NCBI RefSeq assembly: GCF_900105535.1
Contig: NZ_LT629779.1
Coordinates: forward strand, 3,100,001 to 3,164,000
DNA: 64,000 nucleotides
Origin: Pseudarthrobacter equi
Lineage (GTDB): Bacteria; Actinomycetota; Actinomycetes; Actinomycetales; Micrococcaceae
Reading direction: 5' to 3'
Below, piece after piece: positions 23,330-33,100 of this stretch. Made by a program: the position numbers and the translations under genes. Position 1 is the stretch's first letter. Every line of letters starts with the position of its first letter. The notes under the pieces were generated by a model. It was not told where the DNA came from and made no database searches. It saw only the letters and a list, made by a program, of their open reading frames with translations.

Positions 23330-23511
23330 AGGTCTCCTTCGTGGCCGCAGGACCGCCGGTGGAGGTCCGTGTGGGCGATCCTAGCCCAGCGAAGGATCAG
23401 CAAGGCAGTACCTGCGGAACAATTCGAGGTTTTCCACATAGCCCCGGTACGGGCCTGCCCGTTCGGAGCCCGGCCCTTAGCTTGGAAACAACGTTCAAAG
23501 GAATCCACCAC

Positions 23512-26500
23512 ATGACACTCCACTGCACGTTGGTAAGAGCAGCCGGCCCTGGTTCGGGCAACGAGCCCCTGGAGCTGACCATCGAGGCTCCCGCCGGAAC
23601 GGCCGGGACGGAAATCCACCACCTTCTTGCCCGCAAGTTCGGCACAGGGGAGGTTACCGTCCGGGGAATACGCCTGGGCTCGCTCAACGTTGGCACGGCT
23701 CCCCTAGTCGCCGGCGCGGTACTCGTCGATGCCGGAGATGCCAGGCCGCCGCTCCGGAAGCAGCTGCCCCGGATTGCAGACGAGGCGGAAGCTGGACTGG
23801 CGTTGGCTGTCCACAGCGGCTCGGGAGCCGGCACCGTTGTAGCCCTCGCCCGCGGGACCTTCACGATTGGCAGGAGCGGCGCACGGATATCCATTGACGA
23901 CGCCGAAATGTCGCGGGAGCACGCAAAACTGACCGTCACGGACACGGGCATCTTCATCGAAGACCTGGACAGCTCCAACGGAACATGGGTGGATGGCCGG
24001 AGAGTCCGGAATGCGGCGGTGTCCACGGCATCCGACATCCGGTGCGGAACGTCGGCCATGTCCCTGATCTTCACGGACGGCCCGCCGGCGCCCCTGGCGG
24101 ACGCGGGCGCTTCGGTGGCGGACCCCATCCCCGTTACCGCCGGCACTGATCATGGAAACCGCGCAGTCCTCGTACTGACCGCAACGCTCCCCCTGGCCAT
24201 CGGGGTCGGGTTGGCCGTCTTTACGGGAATGTGGATGTTCCTGGCGTTCGCCGGCGCCTCAGCCGTCTCGATGCTGATTCCGCTGCTAACAGGGCGAAGG
24301 CAACGGCGGGAAACCGCAGCCGCAGTCGCTGGTGCTGTCCAGGAAGACAGACAACGACGACGGCGGGCCGGGCCATCCCTGGCCACACTCGCCTTGAGTA
24401 CGCCGCGCCTTGGATCCAACGGAACAGGCGCCGGCGAAGGGAGGATCTGGCTTCGACTCGGCCTCGGCGTCCAGCCCGCGAATATCAGCGTCCAGCATGC
24501 CCGCGCCGTCCGGGACCTGCCGTCCGCGGGTGCAGTGCCACTCCTCCTCGACCCGTCCCGGCCGGAAACAGTGTTTCAAGGAGCACGCCCGGCGCTGGAT
24601 GCCATGATTAGGGCGCTGGTCATGCAACTGGCCGGTTATCCCAGGGGCCGTGAGACCAGGGTGGTCATCCACGGCCGGCCCGAAGTCCTGCCCCTCGCTG
24701 CAAGGTTCCTTCCGCGAGTCGTCCTGACGGCAACCGGGGAGTCATGCCGACGGCATCTGTCGGAGAAGTTATTAGGGGGTTGCCCGCATGGAGTCCTCAT
24801 TCTGGCCGGCCCGTCCGATTGCCGGGAAACGGACAACACCCTTGCCGCGACTGGCGTCCAGCTCGGATGGCAGGTGCTCAGGTTCACCACCCCGGCAGAG
24901 CCAGCCAGTACCGCGGATGTGGAACTGTCCGAACCGGAATCGTCCCTCCTTTGCCCGGAAACCCACACGAAATTCGTTTCCGATCTGGCCCCTGCGAAGG
25001 TCTTTGACGCGTTCTGCCGAAACCTTGCAGCCGGAGCGGATGGCAGGGCGCGGGAAGACTGCATCCCGGATACGTGCGCCCTCGCGGACGTCATGCCCTT
25101 ATCGGCGGACGCAACGGCTGCCCGGTGGGAGAAGGGTGCGCAGACCACCGGGCTGGCAGTTCCGTTGGGGCTCAGCGCCGGAGGCGTCAGGTCCTGGGAC
25201 CTTGACGGAGACGGGCCTCATCTCCTGGTGGCGGGGACCACCGGTTCGGGGAAGTCGGAGTTGCTGCGAACCCTCGTTATTGCGCTGGCACTAAATCATC
25301 CGCCAGAACTGGTGAACTTCCTGTTCGTCGACTTCAAGGGTGGCTCCGGACTCGGGCCGCTGGCCGACCTCGTGCACTGTGTCGGGCTGCTGACTGACTT
25401 GTCCGCCAGTGAGCTTGACCGCACGCTTGCCTCACTGCGGGCTGAGATCCGGCTCCGTGAGGAGGCCCTCGCCGCGGCCAACGTGCCGGATCTGGCCTCC
25501 TACCAATCCACGCAGGATGCGGCCGGCCCTGCGCTCCCCCATCTGGTCATCATCATTGATGAGTTCAGGATGCTCGTGGATGACGCCCCGGACGTCCTGC
25601 GGGAGCTGATGCGCATTGCCGCCATCGGACGGTCCCTGGGCATCCATCTGGTGATGGCCACGCAGCGGCCGCAGGGAGCACTGACAGCCGATATCAGGGC
25701 CAACGTGACATCCAGCATTGCCCTGCGGGTCCAGTCCGACATGGAATCCCATGACATTATCGGCACCAAAGCTGCGGCGGGCATCGGAGTGGACTGCCCA
25801 GGACGCGCATTCCTTGCACGGGGAACGGAGCCTGCCCAGGAATTCCAAGCGGCAACACTGAACCTTTCCGGCAGTGAAACCCGGAACGATGCCCTTCACG
25901 TTCAGCGCACCTTCGACTTCCTGAGGGCGGAAGAAGGAGCTGCTCCCGGATGCCAAACGCCAACCCCAGCGCAGGCCGCGCGGCCCTATGTTGAAATGGT
26001 CCGCAGGCTTTGGACATCACGGGGCCGGTCCCTGCCCCGGCACCCAGTAGCGCCTCCCCTCCCGCATGATCTCCGAGACCCTGTTTCGGCACCGGCGCAG
26101 GCAAGCGGCCAGCCGCCAACCGGATCGCGGCCGGATTGGTCTGTTGAGCTGGGCGCCCTCGACCTGCCCCATGCCCAATGCGTCCTTCCCCTGACCTGGG
26201 AACCATCCCGGCACGGCCACCTGGCACTTGTTGGCTCTGCCTCCTCCGGCGCCGTTGAAGCCCTGGACCTCGCAGTCCGTCGCCTTCTGGCGCACCCGCG
26301 TGAGTCACACTGCTACTTCCTCGACGCCCCTGGCGGACTCCAGCATGCCGCCGGCCATAGAAGGACGGGTGCCCATGCCGGAATCCACGAACTCCGCCGC
26401 GCGGTCCGGATATTGGAGCGGCTGGCCCTCGAGCTTGGGCACCGCCTCAGCCGCCCTGATGAAGGGGCTACTCCGTTGGTGCTGGTCATCTCCGGATGGG

Positions 26501-27540
26501 GATCGTGGATGTCTGCCTTCAGGTCCGGACCGCTTGCGTGGGCTGAGGACGTGGTACAGGACCTGGTCCGGGACGGTCAGCGCGCCGGGATAACTGTCGC
26601 GATATCCGGGGAACGGGAACTGGCCACCGCCCGCTTTGGCGGTTCCCTGCCCAACCGGCTGTACTTCCCCGCAGCCTCCAACGAGGACAGCAGGCTCGCG
26701 TGGCCCAGGATGCCTTCCACGGAAAAGGTAAAAGGGCGGGCGGTGGCCTTCGGACCAGTCGCCGGAAGCGAGCCCGCGGTCTGCCAGGTCTACGACCTCG
26801 CCATAGCGGACCAGTGGCAACGGGACCCGGACATGGAGCTGAACTCCACGCCTGAAGTCCCGCCCTTCCGGATTGAGTCATTGCCCCCGCTTATCTCAGC
26901 GACGGACGTTCAGGAGTCTGCGGCGAGCCCGTTCTCATCCGTGGCCGCCGCCCGGTCCACCCCGCCCGGACTTCTGATCGGCGTGGGTGGGGACGAACTC
27001 TCCCCGGTCCGCCTGAACTTACCCGCCGGCGGCGTTTTCACCATCCTTGGCCGCCCCGGCGGTGGTAAAACCAACAGCCTCCGCGCGCTGAGGATCCTGA
27101 ACCCGGAAGCCTGCTGGGTGCATCCGCCGGACACCGTAGAGCCGGACAGGTTTTGGACATCACTGCGCTTGGACCCCGCGTCCCGGGCCGCGGCCGGGCG
27201 CCGGATCCTCATCGCCGACGACGCCGACCAACTGTCTGCCGACGCCCTGACCGCACTGGCGGAACTCCAGTCACGGGGCCATAACGTCCTGTTGACAGCA
27301 AACTACAATCCCCTGCTGCTGCAACGCCTCCCCCTTGTTATGGCGTCCAGGGCTCACGGCACCGGAATGCTGCTCGCGCCGCGCTCCATGGCGGACGGGG
27401 ACCTCTTCGGCGTCCGCTTCGAAGCGGAGCCCACTGCTCCGCCGGGCAGGGCAGTGCTGATTTCCGGAGGAGGGTCGGCCGCCCTCCAGGTCGCGTGGGC
27501 GCCGCCGGGAGGGGTCGCCGGAGGCCGCAAGGCGGGCTAA
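23512..27540 (+). CDS. FHA–FtsK/SpoIIIE ATPase of the EssC/EccC kind
   Basis: This 1342-residue protein looks like the motor of a type VII secretion system. An N-terminal ubiquitin-like region precedes an FHA domain (about 112–188; GRSG, SREH, SSNGTWVDG) for phosphothreonine binding. Two membrane helices follow (about 218–262). Next comes a full FtsK domain with Walker A GTTGSGKS (575–582) and Walker B IIIDE (680–684), a second domain with a degraded P-loop (GSASSGAVE, near 910), and a third with GRPGGGKT (1180–1187) and a Walker B LIADD. The ATG has AAAGGA 8–9 nt upstream. No WXG100 substrate, EccB/D/E or mycosin gene is adjacent. The order FHA–TM–FtsK3 is closer to Firmicutes EssC than to mycobacterial EccC. 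Confidence 0.88.
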   Translation: MTLHCTLVRAAGPGSGNEPLELTIEAPAGTAGTEIHHLLARKFGTGEVTVRGIRLGSLNVGTAPLVAGAVLVDAGDARPPLRKQLPRIADEAEAGLALAVHSGSGAGTVVALARGTFTIGRSGARISIDDAEMSREHAKLTVTDTGIFIEDLDSSNGTWVDGRRVRNAAVSTASDIRCGTSAMSLIFTDGPPAPLADAGASVADPIPVTAGTDHGNRAVLVLTATLPLAIGVGLAVFTGMWMFLAFAGASAVSMLIPLLTGRRQRRETAAAVAGAVQEDRQRRRRAGPSLATLALSTPRLGSNGTGAGEGRIWLRLGLGVQPANISVQHARAVRDLPSAGAVPLLLDPSRPETVFQGARPALDAMIRALVMQLAGYPRGRETRVVIHGRPEVLPLAARFLPRVVLTATGESCRRHLSEKLLGGCPHGVLILAGPSDCRETDNTLAATGVQLGWQVLRFTTPAEPASTADVELSEPESSLLCPETHTKFVSDLAPAKVFDAFCRNLAAGADGRAREDCIPDTCALADVMPLSADATAARWEKGAQTTGLAVPLGLSAGGVRSWDLDGDGPHLLVAGTTGSGKSELLRTLVIALALNHPPELVNFLFVDFKGGSGLGPLADLVHCVGLLTDLSASELDRTLASLRAEIRLREEALAAANVPDLASYQSTQDAAGPALPHLVIIIDEFRMLVDDAPDVLRELMRIAAIGRSLGIHLVMATQRPQGALTADIRANVTSSIALRVQSDMESHDIIGTKAAAGIGVDCPGRAFLARGTEPAQEFQAATLNLSGSETRNDALHVQRTFDFLRAEEGAAPGCQTPTPAQAARPYVEMVRRLWTSRGRSLPRHPVAPPLPHDLRDPVSAPAQASGQPPTGSRPDWSVELGALDLPHAQCVLPLTWEPSRHGHLALVGSASSGAVEALDLAVRRLLAHPRESHCYFLDAPGGLQHAAGHRRTGAHAGIHELRRAVRILERLALELGHRLSRPDEGATPLVLVISGWGSWMSAFRSGPLAWAEDVVQDLVRDGQRAGITVAISGERELATARFGGSLPNRLYFPAASNEDSRLAWPRMPSTEKVKGRAVAFGPVAGSEPAVCQVYDLAIADQWQRDPDMELNSTPEVPPFRIESLPPLISATDVQESAASPFSSVAAARSTPPGLLIGVGGDELSPVRLNLPAGGVFTILGRPGGGKTNSLRALRILNPEACWVHPPDTVEPDRFWTSLRLDPASRAAAGRRILIADDADQLSADALTALAELQSRGHNVLLTANYNPLLLQRLPLVMASRAHGTGMLLAPRSMADGDLFGVRFEAEPTAPPGRAVLISGGGSAALQVAWAPPGGVAGGRKAG

Positions 27541-27623
27541 AGGCCGGCGGCGCTCCTCCGGTCCGGGAAGCGTAGGCGGGCTATAAGGCCGGCGGCGCTC
27601 CTCCGGTCCGGGAAGCGTAGGCG
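27541..27623. repeat. 45-bp tandem duplication at convergent gene ends
   Basis: A 38-bp unit at 27541–27578 is repeated exactly at 27586–27623. The preceding AGGCGGGCTA is also shared, once before each copy, with one base inserted, so the period is 45 bp. The duplication carries the end of the FtsK-like gene and the last codons of the convergent membrane protein gene. Confidence 0.9.
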
Positions 27624-28069
27624 ATAACGCTGCTATGGAACAGGAGCACAAGGGCTGCCACCGCAGGAACGACCATCGCCAATCCAGCCAGGATCAGTCC
27701 GCTGGTCAGGGTGGGGAAACCGATCGTCAGAACGAACAGTTGGGCTACCAGGGCCGCCGCACGGGTCCACCGGAACCCGCGGTACAGGAAATGACCGACC
27801 GCGAACAACCACGCCGAAAAGGCGAGCAAAAGCCCGAGGGTAAACACCGCACCCCAGAACGACAGGACAGGGCTCCCCGATACCAACTCGAATGCGTACC
27901 AGGCAGCTGCCGCCAGGAGGGCCGTCGCCTCAACCGCAACCACCACGGCAATAAGGACAGCGGCGCGGGGAGGCCGCACTTTCACTGATGGAACGGCACC
28001 GTCCTGGCCAGGGTGGGTTCCCCCCGGAGGAGGCGAGGAATCTGCGGGGTTGGAAGGGGGTCTTGACAC
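27581..28069 (-). CDS. Small four-helix membrane protein of unknown function
   Basis: This 162-residue protein has a Pro-rich cytoplasmic N-terminus (about 1–35) and four hydrophobic helices (about 37–60, 70–93, 103–122 and 127–150). The pattern is common in actinobacterial proteins encoded near cell-envelope genes, but I recognise no family. It converges on the FtsK-like ATPase gene, and its last codons lie in the tandem duplication, so its C-terminus (SRTGGAPPAL) may be recent. The frame is continuous and codon use matches its neighbours. Confidence 0.7.
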   Translation of the reverse strand: MSRPPSNPADSSPPPGGTHPGQDGAVPSVKVRPPRAAVLIAVVVAVEATALLAAAAWYAFELVSGSPVLSFWGAVFTLGLLLAFSAWLFAVGHFLYRGFRWTRAAALVAQLFVLTIGFPTLTSGLILAGLAMVVPAVAALVLLFHSSVIAYASRTGGAPPAL

Positions 28070-28187
28070 ACTGGCACCCTACCCGACATAGTCGGAGACT
28101 GGTGAGGGCCAGTGCCAGCAGTGTGATGTATCGCTCAGCATTCCCGGGATATCAAGCGTTATTACCCCTTGTTTACACAGCGTTAAC

Positions 28188-28244
28188 ATGACAGGCTTGA
28201 TGGAGATGACCAAGGGGGCCCCGCCGGGCCCTTTTCCTTTGTAG
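28188..28244 (+). promoter_or_regulatory. Possible whiB1 leader: 18-codon frame with GC hairpin
   Basis: An ATG opens an 18-codon frame ending TAG. Inside it GGGCCC-cgcc-GGGCCC is followed by TTTT, an intrinsic-terminator shape 56 bases before the whiB1 ORF. A short translated leader overlapping a terminator is the layout of transcription attenuation. It could also be chance; nothing shows the frame is translated. Confidence 0.3.
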
Positions 28245-28300
28245 CTACTAGTGAATAATTTCACAAAGGGCGATTCCCAGAAATGGAGCAACTAATCAGC

Positions 28301-28549
28301 ATGGATTGGCGTAACCGCGCAGCGTGCCTCGAAAAGGACCCGGAACTCTTCTTCCCCGTCGGGAACACAGGGCCGGCTCTCCTGCAGATTGAGGAAGCCA
28401 AAAGTGTCTGCCGCCGGTGCCCGGTAGTCGATACCTGCCTCCAGTGGGCACTTGAGTCCGGCCAGGATGCCGGCGTTTGGGGCGGCATGAGCGAAGACGA
28501 GCGCCGCGCCCTTAAGCGCCGGGCAGCCCGGGCACGCCGCGCTTCATAA
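28301..28549 (+). CDS. whiB1: WhiB1-type iron–sulfur regulator
   Basis: This 82-residue Wbl protein has cluster-binding cysteines C9, C37, C40 and C46, the spacing of mycobacterial WhiB1, plus the GVWGG turn (58–62) and a basic C-terminal DNA-binding tail. The N-terminus MDWR and the segment DPELFFPVGN are near-identical to WhiB1, an essential nitric-oxide-responsive [4Fe-4S] regulator that binds the primary sigma factor. An in-frame ATG six codons earlier is possible, but family alignment favours the second. Divergent gene order with pdtaS matches Rv3219/Rv3220c. Confidence 0.93.
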   Translation: MDWRNRAACLEKDPELFFPVGNTGPALLQIEEAKSVCRRCPVVDTCLQWALESGQDAGVWGGMSEDERRALKRRAARARRAS

Positions 28550-28596
28550 GCGGCAGCCCCCCCGACATACAGCGGAAGGATATCCGCCAAGTAGAA

Positions 28597-28637
28597 AGAG
28601 CCCCGGCAGCAACCGATCAGGTTGCCGCCGGGGCTCT
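28597..28637. terminator. Bidirectional terminator, whiB1 / pdtaS
   Basis: AGAGCCCCGGC and GCAACC pair with GGTTGC and CCGGGGCTCT around a 5-nt loop; one position is bulged. It lies between convergent whiB1 and pdtaS. Confidence 0.85.
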
Positions 28638-28684
28638 CTCCATTCAATGCCAGGGGACGCCGCCGGACAGCAGGCGGCGTCCGG

Positions 28685-30157
28685 CTACCTGCCCAAGAGG
28701 CTGAGGCGGATGCGGACCGCTGTGCCGCCGCCTTCGCGGGGCAGCCACTGGATGGTTCCGCCAAGCTCGCTGGTCACCAGGGTCCGCACGATCTGAAGGC
28801 CAAGACCCTCGACGTGCGGAGTATCCGGTAGTCCCACGCCATCATCGGCGATGGTCACGGTGAGCTCTTCGTCGTCACCATCTTCGCCCTCGGCACGGTC
28901 GGCAATGAGCCACACAGTCCCTGCCCGCCCCTCAAGGCCATGTTCCACAGCATTGGTGACCAATTCGTTGATCACCAGCGCGAGCGGGGTGGCCAGATCG
29001 CTGGGAAGCTCGCCAAAGGTACCCGAACGCTCCGTCTTCACCTGCTGGGACGGCGAGGCGACCTCCGCGGACAGCCTGAACTGCCGTCCGATCAGCTCAT
29101 CGAAATCGACGCTCTGGGTCAGGCCCTGGGACAAGGTTTCGTGGACCAGGGCGATCGTCGCAACCCGGCGCATCGCCTGCTCCAGGCCCTGTTTGGCTTC
29201 CTCGCTGACCATCCGGCGCGACTGCATCCGCAGCAGGGCGGCAACGGTTTGCAGGTTGTTCTTCACCCGGTGGTGGATCTCGCGGATGGTGGCGTCCTTG
29301 GTGACCAGCTCCATTTCCCGCCGCCTGAGCTCCGACACATCGCGGCACAGCACCAGGGCTCCGAACCGTTGCTGTTCGTCGCGAAGGGGAATCGCCCGAA
29401 GGGACAGGCTGACGCCGCGGGACTCGATTTCACTGCGCCACGGCATCCGGCCGGTAACAACCAGGGGCAAGGTTTCATCGACCATCCGGCGGTCCTTGAG
29501 GAGGCTGGCGGTTACTTCCGCCAAGGAACGGCCCTCCAGCGATTCACCATCACCCAGCCGGCGGAAGGCAGAAACGCCGTTGGGGCTGGCGTACTGCACC
29601 ACACCGTCGGCGTCGAGCCTGATCAATCCGTCCCCTACCCGCGGTGCGCCGCGGCGCGACCCCGTTGGTGAAGCGAAGTCGGGCCACAGGCCAAGCGTCC
29701 CCATCCTTAACAGGTCATAGGCGCACTGACGGTACGTCAGCTCTAGCCGGGACGGCATCCGTGAGCTGGACAGGTCCATGTGGGTAGTGACAACGGCCAG
29801 GGTCCGTCCATTCCGAACCATGGGAACAGCCTCGACCCGCAGGGCCATGTCGCTGCTCCAGTTTGTCTCGCTGGAGCGCTCGATGGCCCTGCTGTTCCAG
29901 GCCTTGTCCACCAGGGGCCGAAGGTCGGAGCGGATGCCTTCGCCGACGAAGTCCCCGTGAAACACGGTGTGCGTTGTGGACGGCCGGACGTGCGCCAGCG
30001 CCACATACCCGTATTCGGGATGCGGGAACCACAGTGCGAGGTCGGCGAAGGCCAGGTCAGCAACCATCTGCCAGTCCCCCACCAGCAGGTGAAGCCATTC
30101 GGCATCACCTGGGCCAAAATCGGCGTGTTCCCTGATGGGGTCGGTAAAGATTGCCAC
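28685..30157 (-). CDS. pdtaS: Sensor histidine kinase PdtaS
   Basis: This 490-residue cytoplasmic kinase has no membrane helix. It has an N-terminal GAF-like domain (about 5–160), a PAS domain (about 175–275), a HisKA_2 dimerisation/phosphoacceptor region with the histidine pair H295/H296 in EIHHRVKNN, and a HATPase with INELVTNAVEHG and DDGVGLP. In mycobacteria PdtaS phosphorylates the RNA-binding antiterminator PdtaR and responds to metals and c-di-GMP or nitric oxide, depending on the study. The cognate PdtaR is not in this window, as is usual. GGAGG lies 10 nt before the ATG. Confidence 0.93.
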   Translation of the reverse strand: MAIFTDPIREHADFGPGDAEWLHLLVGDWQMVADLAFADLALWFPHPEYGYVALAHVRPSTTHTVFHGDFVGEGIRSDLRPLVDKAWNSRAIERSSETNWSSDMALRVEAVPMVRNGRTLAVVTTHMDLSSSRMPSRLELTYRQCAYDLLRMGTLGLWPDFASPTGSRRGAPRVGDGLIRLDADGVVQYASPNGVSAFRRLGDGESLEGRSLAEVTASLLKDRRMVDETLPLVVTGRMPWRSEIESRGVSLSLRAIPLRDEQQRFGALVLCRDVSELRRREMELVTKDATIREIHHRVKNNLQTVAALLRMQSRRMVSEEAKQGLEQAMRRVATIALVHETLSQGLTQSVDFDELIGRQFRLSAEVASPSQQVKTERSGTFGELPSDLATPLALVINELVTNAVEHGLEGRAGTVWLIADRAEGEDGDDEELTVTIADDGVGLPDTPHVEGLGLQIVRTLVTSELGGTIQWLPREGGGTAVRIRLSLLGR

Positions 30158-30185
30158 TGCACCTCCAGTTGCGACGCCTGATTAA

Positions 30186-33100
30186 TCAGCGCCGGACGAT
30201 AGACCTCAAGAGCCTCAATGCTACCGACAGCGACGCCATATCGTCTGTTTCGAGTGCGTTGACCTCATCGAACATGCTCTTCGCACGCCCCAGCTGTTCG
30301 GCGTTCCGGGCCTCCCACTCCGTGAGCCGCGCCTCTGGTGACTGTCCCGCGGCCGTGGCGTCCAGCACCGCCGTCGTAATGTCCGACACCGTGGAGTACA
30401 GGTCATCACGAAGTGCCGCCCTCGCCAATGCCTGCCAGCGGTCCTGCCGGGGAAGGCTGCTGATCCGTTCCAGTAGGGAATCGGCGTGGAAACGGTTGAA
30501 CACCGTGTAATACGCGGCGGCGATGTCCTCAACCGGCTCTTTCCGCAGGCGGGCGATCTTTGCGATGTCCAGCAGCACGAAGCTTTCGAACAGTTCAGCC
30601 CAGCGCAGGGCAAGGCCATCCGGAAGTTCCCATTCGCGCGCGTTCTCGAGCCAGCTTCCCACCCGTTCACGGTCCTCGCCCCGCAGGTAGTCCAGGACGC
30701 GAGCACGCAGGGGATCCATGAGTGGCTTGAACTCAGCCACCACTTCATCGATGGGCTGGGATACGGTGCCCTGGGTGAGGAGCCACCGCACTGCGCGGTC
30801 AAGCAACCTGCGGATATCCAGGTGGACCGTGCTCCAGTGCTCCGTGGGGAACGAGGCAGGCAGGCTGTTGAGCTCCCGGACCATCACGTCCAGCTCGTAA
30901 ATCTCACGCAGTGCGACGAAAGCCTTGGCCACGGCCACTTCGCTGGCTGACGTTTCTTCCATGACGCGGAAAGCAAAGGTGATGCCTCCCATGTTGATCA
31001 TGTCGTTGGCAACCACCGTGGCGATGATTTCGCGCCGCAGCGGATGGGTGTCCAGTTCAGCGTCGAAACGTTCACGCAGCTGCGTCGGGAAGTAATCGCG
31101 GAGGGTTTGCCGGAACCACGGATCGTCCGCAAGATCGCTTTCCCGCAGTGCTGTCGCCAGTTCTATCTTGGCGTACGCCGCGAGGACTGAAAGCTCAGGA
31201 GACGTCAGTCCCTGGCCCTGCTGCAGCCGTTCGCGCAGTGTGTCCGTGGTGGGCAGGGCCTCCAGGTCGCGCTTCAGGTCGGCTGATTTTTCCAGCCAGT
31301 CCATGAGGCGTTCGTAGCTGGGGCTCCACTCGGCAACCCTTGTGCGGTCGTTCAGCAGCAGGATGTTCTGGTCAATGTTGTCTTCCAAAACGAGGCGTGC
31401 CACCTCGTCGGTCATGGAGGCAAGGAATTCAGCACGTTCGGCCGCGTCCAGCTTCCCCGCAGCAACCATCCGGTCAACGAAGATCTTGATGTTGACCTCA
31501 TGATCGGAGCAGTCCACGCCTGCGGAGTTGTCGATGGCGTCGGTGTTCAGGATGACGCCCTGGAGTGCCGCCTCGATTCGTCCGCGCTGCGTCATTCCCA
31601 GGTTGCCGCCTTCACCGACCACCTTGACGCGGAGGTCCCTGCCATCAACCCTGATCGAGTCGTTGGCCTTGTCCCCCACCGACGCGTTGGTCTCGCTGCT
31701 GGCCTTCACGTACGTCCCGATGCCGCCGTTGTAGAGAAGATCTGCGGGGGCCAGCAGGATGGCCCGCAGGAGTTCGGGCGGGCTGAGCTCCGTGGTGGCG
31801 GCGGGAAGTCCCAGGGCGTCGCGTACCTGGGGCGACACCGGAATGGACTTGGCCTGCCGGGCGAAGACACCGCCACCTGCGCTGATGAGGGACTTGTCGT
31901 AGTCGTCCCATGACGACCGGGGCAGCTCGAACAGGCGCCGGCGTTCAGCGAAGGACTGCTCCTCGTCCGGCGTGGGATCCAGGAAGATGTGCCGGTGGTC
32001 GAAGGCAGCGAGCAGCCGGATGTGCCGGGACAGCAGCATGCCATTGCCAAACACGTCGCCGGACATATCGCCCACGCCCACCACGGTGAACGGCTGGGTC
32101 TGGGTGTCCAGGTCCAGCTCGCTGAAGTGCCGTTTCACGGATTCCCACGCACCGCGGGCGGTGATGCCCATCGCCTTGTGGTCATAGCCAACGGAGCCGC
32201 CCGAAGCGAACGCGTCTCCCAGCCAGAATCCGTACTCAGCGGCCAGGCCGTTGGCAATGTCCGAGAAAGTGGCAGTCCCCTTGTCCGCTGCGACCACAAG
32301 GTAGGAATCGTCGTCGTCATGCCTGACAACGTCCGACGGCGGCACCAGCTTCTCATCCGCGCCTTCAGTAACCAGATTGTCGGTGAGATCCAGCAGGCCC
32401 CGGATGAAGGTCTTGTAGCTTTCAACGCCTTCGGCCATCCACGCAGCCCTGTCGACGGAGGGGTCCGGCAGTTGCTTCGCAAAGAAGCCGCCCTTGGCCC
32501 CGGTGGGAACAATGACCGCGTTCTTTACCGTCTGGGCCTTCACCAGGCCGAGCACTTCGGTGCGGAAGTCCTCCCGGCGGTCCGACCAGCGCAGGCCACC
32601 GCGGGCGACCTTGCCAAATCGGAGGTGCACGCCCTCAACCCGCGGAGAGTAGACCCAGATCTCGAACATCGGGCGCGGGAACGGCAGGCCGTCGATCCGC
32701 GCCGGATCGAGCTTGAAGCTCAGGTGCCGCTTGTCCTGGTAGAAGTTCGTCCGCAGGGTGGCCTCAATGAGGTTCACAAATGTCCGCAGGACACGGTCAG
32801 CGTCCAGTGTCGCAACCTTTTCGATGGACGCTGACAGTTCTTCGCGTACGGATTCCTGGGCCGCCTGCCGTGCATCGGCATCCAGTGACGGATCGAACCG
32901 TGCGGCGAAAAGGGCACTAAGCCCCCGGGTCACGTCGGGGTTGGCGAGGAGGGTATCAGCCATGAACCCGAACGAATTGGTGTTACCCATCTGACGCATG
33001 TAGCGGGCGTAGGCACGCAGGACGGTGATCTGGCGCCAGTGCAGCCCCTCCCGAAGGACCAGACGGTCAAAAGCGTCGGATTCTGCCGCGCCGGTCACAG

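Noticed and set aside
28122..28137. A TGTGA half-site resembling a CRP operator upstream of whiB1
   Set aside because: In mycobacteria whiB1 has a CRP site, but the second half here does not match TCACA, so only one half is present.
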